Source: Pseudomonas viridiflava
GTDB taxonomy: Bacteria; Pseudomonadota; Gammaproteobacteria; Pseudomonadales; Pseudomonadaceae
Direction: 5' to 3'
Assembly: GCF_900583165.1 (NCBI RefSeq)
Contig: NZ_UTKY01000031.1
Coordinates: forward strand, 62,001-126,000
DNA length: 64,000 nt
Part shown: positions 16,066 to 23,977 of the stretch, one piece after another
Layout: every line of letters starts with the position of its first letter
Numbering within the stretch: position 1 is the first letter of the stretch
Notes under the pieces: generated by a model
The model's database searches: none
Seen by the model: only the letters and a program-made list of their open reading frames with translations
Told to the model about the DNA's origin: nothing
Program-made: the position numbers and the translations under genes

Positions 16066-16170
16066 AAGCGACTTGATCTGGCGAAGAGTGAAGCTGTCAT
16101 GGTGCTCTGGCCACCTTCAGCTTTCGTCGATATTGAGGCAGCGATTTGATAAACCCTGATCAAGTCGCTT
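16066..16170. repeat. Nested long-range inverted repeat (possible structured RNA or terminator)
   Basis: The outer arms AAGCGACTTGATC (16066-16078) and GATCAAGTCGCTT (16158-16170) are exact 13-bp complements. Inside, GAAGCTG pairs with CAGCTTTC allowing one bulge, and GGTG pairs with CCAC around a 6-nt loop, giving a nested stem. The first arm starts 1 nt after the stop of the preceding gene. It could be a terminator-like structure, a small RNA or the footprint of a short mobile element. Confidence 0.5.
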
Positions 16171-16228
16171 GCTAATCTTGATCGTGTTTTGATTGAAACA
16201 AATTTAAAACCTTGCTTTAGGCGATTCC

Positions 16229-16852
16229 ATGAAAAATCTTTTGATTGCCTCTATTTTGTTTAACTCTATGCTTTCTCTCAGCGCTTTTGCGGGCGCACTA
16301 GACGTCGAGCATACGCGTCATGAGCAACGCTGGTATTCTTTTGACGAAGTGATAGAAAAGAGAAGCACGTACAGTAGGGTAGATATTTCGCGAGGGTATA
16401 TCGAATACTACTTTGAGGGTGATGAGTACACCCCACGATACCCAGAAGAAAAATTGTCGCCACGTGAAAAATTCTATTCTGACCACGGGCAAGTGGGAAC
16501 TTACGCGGCTGGTGATTATGAGACGGCACTCGATAAGGCGTGCATAGATGTCGTCTCTGGCTCCCTGGAAGCATTTAGGGGTCGCTATGAAAACTACAAA
16601 AGAGCGGATAGGCAAGACTATAAGCGCATGGTGGTGGGCATAAGGTCTTTAACCTACAAAGGCCCTGAGCATAACTTCAAGAGCCCTTCATCATGGTCGC
16701 CTGCAGCGTTGCCCAAAGACAAAAGAAGTCTTCTTTGTGAGATTTATAAAGTCAAGCGTGAGGGAAGTGATGTGCAATACATTGTTTATGCTGCTTCAGT
16801 GGCAACCGCAATGTTTGACGAGATTCATACGGCGCCACTGCCCGGTCAGTAG
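16229..16852 (+). CDS. Hypothetical secreted protein
   Basis: 207 aa with a clear Sec signal peptide (MKNLLIASILFNSMLSLSAFA, cleavage before GALDVEH). The mature part is polar and rich in Tyr, Asp, Glu, Arg and Lys, with two Cys (in KACIDVVSG and SLLCEIYK) that could form one disulfide in the periplasm. No known domain is recognised. It is AT-rich like the gene before it and ends before a hairpin shared with the convergent amidohydrolase. Confidence 0.7.
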   Translation: MKNLLIASILFNSMLSLSAFAGALDVEHTRHEQRWYSFDEVIEKRSTYSRVDISRGYIEYYFEGDEYTPRYPEEKLSPREKFYSDHGQVGTYAAGDYETALDKACIDVVSGSLEAFRGRYENYKRADRQDYKRMVVGIRSLTYKGPEHNFKSPSSWSPAALPKDKRSLLCEIYKVKREGSDVQYIVYAASVATAMFDEIHTAPLPGQ

Positions 16853-16911
16853 GTCGCTGTGCTCGTCCACAGATAAGGTTGAATATTCGTAGGAGGCACA
16901 TAGAGGCTGAC

Positions 16912-16944
16912 GGCAACCACGCGTGACTTCGTCGTGTGGTTGCC
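16912..16944. terminator. Hairpin between convergent genes
   Basis: GGCAACCAC (16912-16920) and GTGGTTGCC (16936-16944) form an exact 9-bp stem around a 15-nt loop. It sits between the ends of the secreted-protein gene and the LigI-like gene. Good position for a bidirectional terminator, but no long T run follows on either strand. Confidence 0.5.
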
Positions 16945-17049
16945 TTGCCCGTGCTCAAGCTCCATAACCCATTACTGGGTATCTTGCGGATCGAACGGTT
17001 GCCGCCCAAAAAGAGCGGTGTTGAATTGTTTTGCCTGCTACTTATCGAG

Positions 17050-18066
17050 TCAAACGTCAAATCCAAACAGCCGCTTGGGGGTGTCCCAAAGGATCTGCTG
17101 GCGATCACTCGCACTCGGGAACATCTCGCCAAAGGTGCTCAGCACGGTGCCCAATTCCATGTTTTGACGGGCGCGCAAGAATGGCCAGTCAGTGCCCCAC
17201 ATGCAGTGTTCGGCAGTGAACGCCTGCAACAGTGCCTGTTGATAGGGCTTTGCATCGGTATAGGGAAAACCTTGTTTGGAGTATTGCGATAGCCCGGAAA
17301 GTTTCACGTAAGTGCGTCCGTTGTCTGCCAGTGAAAGCAATGCCTGGAAGGCTGGTTGTTGCAAGCCGGCATTGGCATCGGGCCGGCCGGAGTGATCGAT
17401 CAGCACGCGGGGGGTGGTGCGCTTGAGCATCGGCAAGAGCGCAAGTAACTGATCGTCCTTCACTTGAACCTGAGCATACAGGTCCAGCTCGGCCAGGCGT
17501 CCCATCAACGCGTCGATCTTCAGAAAACGCTCAGGACCGAGCAGCGCAGCATTGAGCGCAACACCGATCACACCCTGCCTTTTGAATTGCGCGAGCGTCT
17601 CGCTGCGGACGTCGTTCGGCACCACGACTACACCTTTATGGCGCCCCTTGTTGCGCGCCAGCGTGTCCAGTAGGCAGCTGTTGTCGTAGCCATACGCTGA
17701 GGTCGGTTGCACGATCACGGAATGCTGAATCCCATAGGCCTGCATGACCTGCTCGTAATAGGCTGCAGGGCCCACCTCCGAGCCTGCCGGTTGGTAGGTG
17801 GAGTCAGCGGGATAGGGGAATTGGGCAGGGTCGATCACGTGATGATGGCAGTCGATCTTGGGTTGCGAAAACAGGCTAAGCAGTTGGGAGTCCATAACCG
17901 TACCGGGCAAATGATCGGTGCTTTGGTTGCCTGCGTTTTGCAGACTGTTCCGCGAGGCCTGGCTGAGCATCGGAAGGCCAAGCGCGGCGCTGGCTGTTAG
18001 CACCACGGAGCTTTGTTTGAGCAGTGAGCGACGGGATAAGCGGATGTCAGCGGCACGCGTGGTCAT
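17050..18066 (-). CDS. Tat-exported LigI-like metal-dependent hydrolase
   Basis: 338 aa from ATG 18066, with AAGGG 8 nt upstream; a TTG two codons earlier is less likely. A twin-arginine signal (LSRRSLLKQSSVVLTASAAL) is present. The amidohydrolase-2 barrel starts IDCHHHVIDPAQFPYP. It continues VIVQPTSAYGYDNSCLLDTL, VLIDHSGRPD and WGTDWPFLRA, the same landmarks as 2-pyrone-4,6-dicarboxylate hydrolase LigI. It is divergent from galT. Hydrolysis of a pyrone by-product of gallate cleavage is a reasonable inference. However, Tat export would place it outside the cytoplasm where GalA works, so other lactones are possible. Confidence 0.8.
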   Translation of the reverse strand: MTTRAADIRLSRRSLLKQSSVVLTASAALGLPMLSQASRNSLQNAGNQSTDHLPGTVMDSQLLSLFSQPKIDCHHHVIDPAQFPYPADSTYQPAGSEVGPAAYYEQVMQAYGIQHSVIVQPTSAYGYDNSCLLDTLARNKGRHKGVVVVPNDVRSETLAQFKRQGVIGVALNAALLGPERFLKIDALMGRLAELDLYAQVQVKDDQLLALLPMLKRTTPRVLIDHSGRPDANAGLQQPAFQALLSLADNGRTYVKLSGLSQYSKQGFPYTDAKPYQQALLQAFTAEHCMWGTDWPFLRARQNMELGTVLSTFGEMFPSASDRQQILWDTPKRLFGFDV

Positions 18067-18180
18067 GTTCAAACCCTTATTTTATTAGTATTTGCAGCGA
18101 CAGACAGTCAATGACCGCTGCCGTCGTCAAGGCTGTGGGTCAATCGTAAGGCAGGGCTTGCCGAGCGTCGTCTGTGAACT

Positions 18181-18328
18181 CATTAAGCAGGTATCGGTTT
18201 TTTTTATGGGGCTTTCCCCACGACCGACAGACGCCTGAGCATAGGCCGGCGTCTTGAAGCTAAGCCATTCGGCATCCTGGAATGCGCTGCAAATCTCTCC
18301 GATAAGAAAAACAGATACCCGTTTAAGG
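18181..18328. repeat. Imperfect 22-bp inverted repeat around a hairpin, upstream of galT
   Basis: Arms at 18181-18202 and 18307-18328 are complementary at 18 of 22 positions (core AGGTATCGG/T run against A run/CAGATACCC). Inside lies AGACGCC (18230-18236) and, after a short loop, GGCGTCT, another stem. The 148-bp unit fills much of the 385-bp space between the divergent LigI-like gene and galT. A regulatory leader, small RNA or short non-autonomous element are possible. Confidence 0.45.
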
Positions 18329-18457
18329 ATTTCCCAGAGGCGGCGCACGCCGCTGCGGCTTTAAAGTCAGCGCCAGCGTTCGGCCAACCGGGCGGTTACT
18401 GGTCGGCTCCAATCTCTAGGTTGGTCGGTATCTCTACAAAAATAATAAGGTGAAAAC

Positions 18458-19795
18458 ATGCGTCACGAGACGGTCGACATCAAGGCGTGGATCGACAACC
18501 GACCGGTTGCCGGCTATCAGTGGCTCATCATGAGTCTGTGCTTCTTCATTGTTCTATTCGATGGGCTGGATGTAGCAGTGATGGGTTTTATCGCGCCGTC
18601 ATTGATTCAGGAGTGGGGGTTGTCCAAAGCGGCGTTTGGCCCGGTCATGAGTGCCGGGATGGTCGGGCTCGCCATCGGTGCGCTGACTGCCGGCCCTTAC
18701 GCCGACCGCGTGGGGCGCAAGAAAGTGTTACTGCTGGCGGTGACCGGGTTCAGTGTGTTGAGCCTGGCGTGTGCGTTTGCGCGTAACCCCTATGAGCTGG
18801 CGACCTTGCGGTTATTGACCGGTGTGGCCCTGGGGGCTGCGATGCCCAACACCACCACGCTGCTGGCCGAATATTTGCCGGAGCGCAATCGCTCGCTCTT
18901 CATTACCATCATGTTTACCGGGTTCAACATGGGATCAGGGTTGGGTGGTTTGTTGGCGGCCTGGTTGATTCCGTTGTATGGCTGGAAATCGGTGTTGCTC
19001 GCCGGCGGAATCCTGCCCCTGGTGCTGTTGCCTTTCCTTTGGTTGTTTTTGCCTGAGTCCGCTCGTTTCCTGGCTGCGCGTCAGGCTCCCGCCGCGCAGA
19101 TCGCCAACGTACTGAACAAGCTCGGCGGCACATTCACCGCAGCCACGAACTTTACCCTCGCCGAACCCCAGATCCAGCACAAGGCACCGGTGCGCATGTT
19201 GTTCACTGAACACTATCGGGCCGGCACCCTGGCGCTCTGGCTGACCTATTTCATGGGGCTGCTGGTGATCTACCTGACCATGGGCTGGATGCCAACCTTG
19301 CTGCGCGAAGGCGGTGTGTCCATCGAGCGGGCGGCGACTATCACCGGTCTGTTCCAGATCGGCGGGACCGTCGGTGCGATCTTGGTGGGCTGGATCATGG
19401 ACCGACGTAATCCGAATGGCGTAATCGCCACCTCTTACGCAGTAGGCGGTGTGTTTATCCTGCTGCTGGGCGCTTTCAGCCTGGAGTCAAGCCTGCTGGC
19501 GCTTGGCGTGATCGCCGCCGGTTTTTTCATGAGCGGTGCGCAGACTGGCCTCAACGCGTTTGCGCCGGGTTATTACCCAACGGATTTTCGTGCAACGGGT
19601 GTGAGTTGGATGCTCGGTATCGGCCGTTTCGGCGGTATTTTTGGTTCTCTCATTGGGGGGGCGGTGCTGAGCCTCGGGTTGGGGCTGCCGTTCCTGTTCG
19701 CGCTGTTGAGCGTGCCAGCGTTCATTGCTGCACTGGCTATCCTGGCCAACGGTCATGCACGGCGTCGAGTCAACCGGGCCTTATTGGCGCCATAA
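18458..19795 (+). CDS. galT: Gallate transporter GalT (MFS, aromatic acid:H+ symporter family)
   Basis: 445 aa with 12 predicted membrane segments. The aromatic-acid symporter signatures are present: LFDGLDVAVMGFIAPSLI in helix 1 with its Asp, and GPYADRVGRKKVLLLAV in the loop between helices 2 and 3. It starts the unit that continues, 25 nt later, with galA. In P. putida KT2440 the GalT homologue takes up gallate. AAGGTG precedes the ATG. Specificity is inferred from the neighbouring gallate genes. Confidence 0.92.
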   Translation: MRHETVDIKAWIDNRPVAGYQWLIMSLCFFIVLFDGLDVAVMGFIAPSLIQEWGLSKAAFGPVMSAGMVGLAIGALTAGPYADRVGRKKVLLLAVTGFSVLSLACAFARNPYELATLRLLTGVALGAAMPNTTTLLAEYLPERNRSLFITIMFTGFNMGSGLGGLLAAWLIPLYGWKSVLLAGGILPLVLLPFLWLFLPESARFLAARQAPAAQIANVLNKLGGTFTAATNFTLAEPQIQHKAPVRMLFTEHYRAGTLALWLTYFMGLLVIYLTMGWMPTLLREGGVSIERAATITGLFQIGGTVGAILVGWIMDRRNPNGVIATSYAVGGVFILLLGAFSLESSLLALGVIAAGFFMSGAQTGLNAFAPGYYPTDFRATGVSWMLGIGRFGGIFGSLIGGAVLSLGLGLPFLFALLSVPAFIAALAILANGHARRRVNRALLAP

Positions 19796-19820
19796 TCTTT
19801 TTCGAACATAGGAGTTCCTC

Positions 19821-21083
19821 ATGGCACGCATCATCGGTGGCCTCGCTGTCTCCCATACACCTACTATCGGCTTCGCTGTCGATCACGATAAGCAGAACGA
19901 AGCGGCGTGGGCGCCGATTTTCGAAGGCTTCGAACCCATCAAGGTGTGGTTGAAGGAGCAGCAGCCGGATGTGCTGTTCTACATCTTCAACGACCATGTG
20001 ACGTCGTTCTTCTTCGACCACTATGGCGCATTCTCCCTCGGTGTAGATGAGCGTTACGAGGTTGCCGACGAAGGCGGCAACCCGCGCGCGCTGCCCGCAG
20101 TGGGTGGGCATGCCGCACTGTCGCGGCACATTGGGCAAAGCCTGATGGCCGATGAATTCGACATGAGTTTCTTCCGCGACAAGCCGCTGGACCACGGGTT
20201 TTTCTCGCCAATGTCCGCGCTGTTGCCCTGTGATCCGGTGTGGCCGGTGCAAATCGTACCGCTGCAGGTGGGCGTTTTGCAGTTTCCGATACCCAGTGCG
20301 TTGCGGTGCTATAAGTTGGGCCAGGCACTGCGTCGCGCGATTGAAAGCTATCCCGAAGACCTGAAGGTAGCCATTGTCGCCACCGGTGGAGTGTCCCATC
20401 AGGTGCACGGCGAACGCTGTGGTTACAACAATCCTCAGTGGGACGAGCAATTCATCGATCTGTTGGTCAACGACCCGCAGCGCCTGACCGAAATGACCCA
20501 CGCCGAGTACGCCACCCTCGGCGGCATGGAAGGTTCTGAGGTGATTACTTGGCTGATCATGCGCGGTGCGCTGTCGGCCACGGTGAAGAATCTGCACCAA
20601 GACTATTACCTGCCCTCCATGACCGGTATCGCGACCCTGTTGCTGGAAAATCAGGATCGAGCGGTGCCTGCTGACGTCAACGCCCGCCATTTGCAGCACA
20701 TGCAGCACCAGTTGGCCGGCATCGAAAATCTCGAAGGCACCTATCCTTTCACCCTGGAGCGCAGCGCCAAGGGGTATCGCCTGAACAAGTTCCTGCATCG
20801 CATGGTTGAGCCGCAATGGCGCCAGCGTTTTCTAGACGCGCCGCAAGCGTTGTTTGAAGAAAGTGGCCTGAGCGATGAAGAGCAGGACCTGTTGCGCCGC
20901 CGTGACTGGCGTGGACTTATCCAGTACGGGGCGATCTTCTTTGTGCTGGAGAAACTCGCCGCGGTACTCGGGATTCCCAACTTGCAGGTCTACGCCGCCA
21001 TGCGTGGACAGAGCCTGGAGGACTTCATGAAAACCCGAAACCAGCAAGTGCTCTACTCGGTGGCGGGCAAAACGCCGCGCTGA
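19821..21083 (+). CDS. galA: Gallate dioxygenase GalA
   Basis: 420 aa. This is a fusion of a LigB-type catalytic domain (residues ~1-280) with a LigA-type domain (residues ~295-405, from YRLNKFLHRMVEPQWRQRF), the hallmark of GalA. Non-haem Fe(II) ligands are expected at His12 (AVSHTPTIG), His59 (FNDHVTS) and Glu in GGMEGSEV near residue 240. The enzyme opens gallate to 4-oxalomesaconate with O2. It follows galT with AGGAG upstream. It is convergent with galR. Confidence 0.96.
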   Translation: MARIIGGLAVSHTPTIGFAVDHDKQNEAAWAPIFEGFEPIKVWLKEQQPDVLFYIFNDHVTSFFFDHYGAFSLGVDERYEVADEGGNPRALPAVGGHAALSRHIGQSLMADEFDMSFFRDKPLDHGFFSPMSALLPCDPVWPVQIVPLQVGVLQFPIPSALRCYKLGQALRRAIESYPEDLKVAIVATGGVSHQVHGERCGYNNPQWDEQFIDLLVNDPQRLTEMTHAEYATLGGMEGSEVITWLIMRGALSATVKNLHQDYYLPSMTGIATLLLENQDRAVPADVNARHLQHMQHQLAGIENLEGTYPFTLERSAKGYRLNKFLHRMVEPQWRQRFLDAPQALFEESGLSDEEQDLLRRRDWRGLIQYGAIFFVLEKLAAVLGIPNLQVYAAMRGQSLEDFMKTRNQQVLYSVAGKTPR

Positions 21084-21100
21084 TCATCGGCGGTGAGTGA

Positions 21101-21134
21101 GCCTGCTCTTTCCCAGACCCAATCGCGAGCAGGC
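21101..21134. terminator. Inverted repeat between galA and galR
   Basis: GCCTGCTC (21101-21108) and GAGCAGGC (21127-21134) are exact 8-bp complements with an 18-nt loop. They lie in the 73-bp gap between convergent galA and galR. No T run follows. Confidence 0.4.
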
Positions 21135-21156
21135 GTGCTCCGGCACTGGCTCGCGG

Positions 21157-22371
21157 TCAACTGTGGGCGTGAACCTGTTCGAGGATCACCCGGCGAATCA
21201 TATTCATCAAGGCCAGGGCCACCGGTGAGTGCAGACAGCCGTTGCGATAAGTCAAACCGATAGCACGTGTGGTCTGGTTCAGTTCCAGGGGCAGAATGCA
21301 CAACTCGCCCGAGGCGATTTCCTGTTCCAGTTGATGAGCGGACACTGCGGCGAGCATGTCAGAACGCAATAACAGGCCGCGAATGATCGCCATGTCGCCG
21401 CTTTCCACGACCGGTCGGGGCGGCGCAATGCCGTACCTGTTGAAACATTCATCAAGCATCTGCCGGGCCGGCGAACCGGCACGAGGCAGCACCCATCGGG
21501 CGGCGCCCAGTTCATCGTGCGGCACGACTTGCGAATCGAGTGGGTGACCGCGCCGCGCCAGCACGACCATGTCCTCCATGAGCAACGCTTCGCCCGTCAA
21601 GTCGCTGGCGTAGGCCCCGGGGCGCAGGGCGCCGAAGACGAAATCGACATCACCGGTGCGCAGTTCTGTCGCCAGTAAGTCAAACGGACTTTCGTTAGTG
21701 ATCACCTGGATGCCAGGGTGCTCGGCCATCATTCGCACGATAGCTTCGGGCAGTATTCGGGTACGGCCCAAGGGCAGGGCGCCGACCTGCACCACACCTT
21801 GCAAGGTGCCGCGCAGCGCGGTGAGGTCGGTCTCGATGTGACGCAACTCGTTCAGCGCCCGACGAATCGCAAAAAGAATGTCATGACTGGCGCGTGTTGG
21901 CTGCAAACCGCGAGGCGTGCGCTCGAACAGCGGTTGGCCGCATCCGCTTTCCATCACCTTGATCGTCGAGCTGATGGCGGGCTGGCTCAGGCCGAGCAGG
22001 CTGGCGACAGTCTGCATATGGTGGGTTTCGCAGAGTTTGACGAACACTTGCAGGCGCCGGGCCTGGAACAGGTAAAGCGGTTCGACCGCGCGTTTATCTC
22101 CGCCGCCTAGCAGCCGCGGCACGCTGTCCAGCTCGGCGAGCACACGACGTGCTCGCGGCAGCAGCCGCTCGCCGAAGTCGGTCAGGCGCATGCCGTTAGT
22201 GTGGCGTTCAAACAGCGGCACATTGAGCCGTGCCTCCAGCTCGGTGATTGACCGTGTCACCACTGACTGCGCACGAAACAGTGCGACTGAGGCTTTGGAA
22301 ACACTCCCGTGATCGGCCACCCGGACGAAGGCGCGCACGTGCATCAGGCTCGGTAGTTCGGTGGATTCCAT
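21157..22371 (-). CDS. galR: GalR, LysR-type regulator with two tandem HTH domains
   Basis: 404 aa from ATG 22371; a TTG six codons earlier is possible. Unusually long for the family (~300 aa) because two LysR-like helix-turn-helix segments lie in series. The first is at residues ~10-69 (SVSKASVALFRAQSVVTRSI, then NVPLFERHTNG). The second is at ~104-162 (MQTVASLLGLSQPAISSTIK, then GQPLFERTPRG). The usual effector-binding domain follows. Set between galTA and galBCD, it should activate both in response to gallate-pathway intermediates, as described for GalR of P. putida. Confidence 0.93.
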   Translation of the reverse strand: MESTELPSLMHVRAFVRVADHGSVSKASVALFRAQSVVTRSITELEARLNVPLFERHTNGMRLTDFGERLLPRARRVLAELDSVPRLLGGGDKRAVEPLYLFQARRLQVFVKLCETHHMQTVASLLGLSQPAISSTIKVMESGCGQPLFERTPRGLQPTRASHDILFAIRRALNELRHIETDLTALRGTLQGVVQVGALPLGRTRILPEAIVRMMAEHPGIQVITNESPFDLLATELRTGDVDFVFGALRPGAYASDLTGEALLMEDMVVLARRGHPLDSQVVPHDELGAARWVLPRAGSPARQMLDECFNRYGIAPPRPVVESGDMAIIRGLLLRSDMLAAVSAHQLEQEIASGELCILPLELNQTTRAIGLTYRNGCLHSPVALALMNMIRRVILEQVHAHS

Positions 22372-22461
22372 GGGGCATGGGCTCTGCAAGGCGGCAGTTG
22401 AGCAGGACTATGCAGCTGGCCTGTAGGGATGGCAATAAAAAAAACGCATACCTCAAGCACT

Positions 22462-22473
22462 GTAATGCATTAC
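22462..22473. promoter_or_regulatory. Palindrome in the galR-galB intergenic region
   Basis: GTAATGCATTAC is a perfect 12-bp palindrome, about midway between the divergent starts of galR and galB. Position suits a GalR or other regulator site controlling both directions. I did not find the same sequence upstream of galT, so assignment to GalR is tentative. Confidence 0.4.
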
Positions 22474-22528
22474 GCCTTGTCGGTGTCGCGGTGCGATCCT
22501 CGTTCGAAATGCAGGAGGAGAATCCGCA

Positions 22529-23263
22529 ATGATCGAGTCACCTAAAACCGCGCTAGTCGTCAGCGCCCACTCTGCCGATTTTGTCTGGCGCGCCGGCGGC
22601 GCTATCGCGCTGCATGCGCAACAGGGCTACAAGGTGCACATCGTTTGCCTATCGTTCGGCGAACGTGGGGAGTCGGCCAAGTTGTGGCGCAAGGGTGAGA
22701 TGAGCGAAGACAAGGTCAAGACCGCGCGGCGCCAGGAAGCGCAGGCCGCTGCCGATATCCTGGGAGCTAGCGTCGAGTTCTTCGACATTGGCGACTACCC
22801 AATGCGCGCCGACAAGGACACCCTGTTCCGCCTGGCGGACGTGTTCCGTCGGGTGCAGCCCGAGTTCGTCCTCAGCCATTCGCTGAAAGATCCATACAAC
22901 TATGACCACCCGCTGGCGATGAACCTGACCCAGGAGGCGCGCATCATCGCCCAAGCCGAAGGCTATAAGCCGGGGCAAAAAATCGTTGGCGCACCGCCGG
23001 TGTATAGCTTTGAACCGCACCAGCCGGAGCAGTGCGAATGGCGTCCGGACGTGCTGCTGGACATCTCCCAGGTGTGGGACAAAAAGTACGCGGCAATCCA
23101 GTGCATGGCCGGCCAGGAGCACCTTTGGGAGTACTACACCCGCGTCGCCCTGCAGCGCGGCGTGCAAGCCAAGCGCAACGTCGGCATCGCCTCCACCCGC
23201 GACATCATTTATGGCGAGGGTTATCAGAGCATTTTCCCGCGAGTGACGGAGAACCTGGCATGA
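22529..23263 (+). CDS. galB: 4-oxalomesaconate hydratase GalB (PIG-L/LmbE fold)
   Basis: 244 aa. The N-terminal [20 protein letters not shown] is the zinc-binding start of the PIG-L/LmbE family, with Ser-Ala where deacetylases have Asp. The later [18 protein letters not shown] gives the remaining His ligands. GalB hydrates 4-oxalomesaconate to 4-carboxy-4-hydroxy-2-oxoadipate. A strong AGGAGGAG precedes the start. It overlaps galC by 4 nt (ATGA). Confidence 0.94.
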   Translation: MIESPKTALVVSAHSADFVWRAGGAIALHAQQGYKVHIVCLSFGERGESAKLWRKGEMSEDKVKTARRQEAQAAADILGASVEFFDIGDYPMRADKDTLFRLADVFRRVQPEFVLSHSLKDPYNYDHPLAMNLTQEARIIAQAEGYKPGQKIVGAPPVYSFEPHQPEQCEWRPDVLLDISQVWDKKYAAIQCMAGQEHLWEYYTRVALQRGVQAKRNVGIASTRDIIYGEGYQSIFPRVTENLA

Positions 23264-23976
23264 GCGAGTACATCGGCAAGACCGGTATCGTGGTGCGAAA
23301 CATTGGCCGGGCCGAGCAGGCGTTGATCGACGAACTGCAGCGTTTCGGCGTCGCGACCGTGCATGAAGCCCAGGGTCGCAAGGGCCTGCTGGGGGCGTCG
23401 ATCCGACCGATCCAGCAGGGCATCGTGGTTACAGGCACTGCGGTCACCGTGTTGGTGGCGCCGGGTGACAACTGGATGTTCCATGTGGCGGTGGAGCAAT
23501 GCCGCCCCGGCGACCTGCTGGTGGTCGCCCCCAGTTCACCGTGCACCGACGGCTACTTTGGCGACCTGTTGGCTACCTCGCTCAAGGCCCATGGCGTGCG
23601 CGCCTTGGTGATTGATGCCGGTGTGCGTGACACCCATACCTTGCGCGAAATGGGTTTCCCCGTCTGGTCGCGAGCCATTAGCGCGCAGGGCACAATCAAG
23701 GAAACCCTGGGTTCGGTGAACCTGCCGCTGGTGTGTGGCGGTCAGTTGGTCCATCCCGGCGACGTGATAGTGGCTGATGACGACGGTGTGGTTGTCGTGC
23801 GTAGGGCTGAAGTGCCACAGGTGGTCGAATCCAGCCGCGCACGGGCCGCTCTGGAAACGCAAAAAGCCGTGCGCCTGGCCAATAGAGAGTTGGGCCTGGA
23901 TATCTACAACATGCGTGAGCGCTTGGCTGAGAAAGGGCTGCGCTATGTCGACAACCTTGAAGAGCTCGGAGATTGA
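23260..23976 (+). CDS. galC: 4-carboxy-4-hydroxy-2-oxoadipate aldolase GalC
   Basis: 238 aa of the HMG/CHA aldolase, RraA-like family. The core motif [20 protein letters not shown] carries the Arg-Asp that binds substrate and metal, and [17 protein letters not shown] follows. It cleaves CHA to pyruvate and oxaloacetate, the last step of the gallate route. The start at 23260 overlaps the galB stop, and galD begins 2 nt after its stop. Long upstream extensions of this frame are read-through of galB in another phase and were discarded. Confidence 0.95.
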   Translation: MSEYIGKTGIVVRNIGRAEQALIDELQRFGVATVHEAQGRKGLLGASIRPIQQGIVVTGTAVTVLVAPGDNWMFHVAVEQCRPGDLLVVAPSSPCTDGYFGDLLATSLKAHGVRALVIDAGVRDTHTLREMGFPVWSRAISAQGTIKETLGSVNLPLVCGGQLVHPGDVIVADDDGVVVVRRAEVPQVVESSRARAALETQKAVRLANRELGLDIYNMRERLAEKGLRYVDNLEELGD

Positions 23977-23977
23977 A

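Noticed and set aside
15048..16852. Complete toxin-antitoxin or prophage module
   Set aside because: No antitoxin-like DNA-binding protein, integrase, phage structural gene or attachment site was seen; only two unrecognised genes and an inverted repeat.
18127..18348. Minus-strand 73-codon frame between the LigI-like gene and galT
   Set aside because: GTG start without a good ribosome-binding site, and it is made almost entirely of the inverted-repeat element at 18181-18328.
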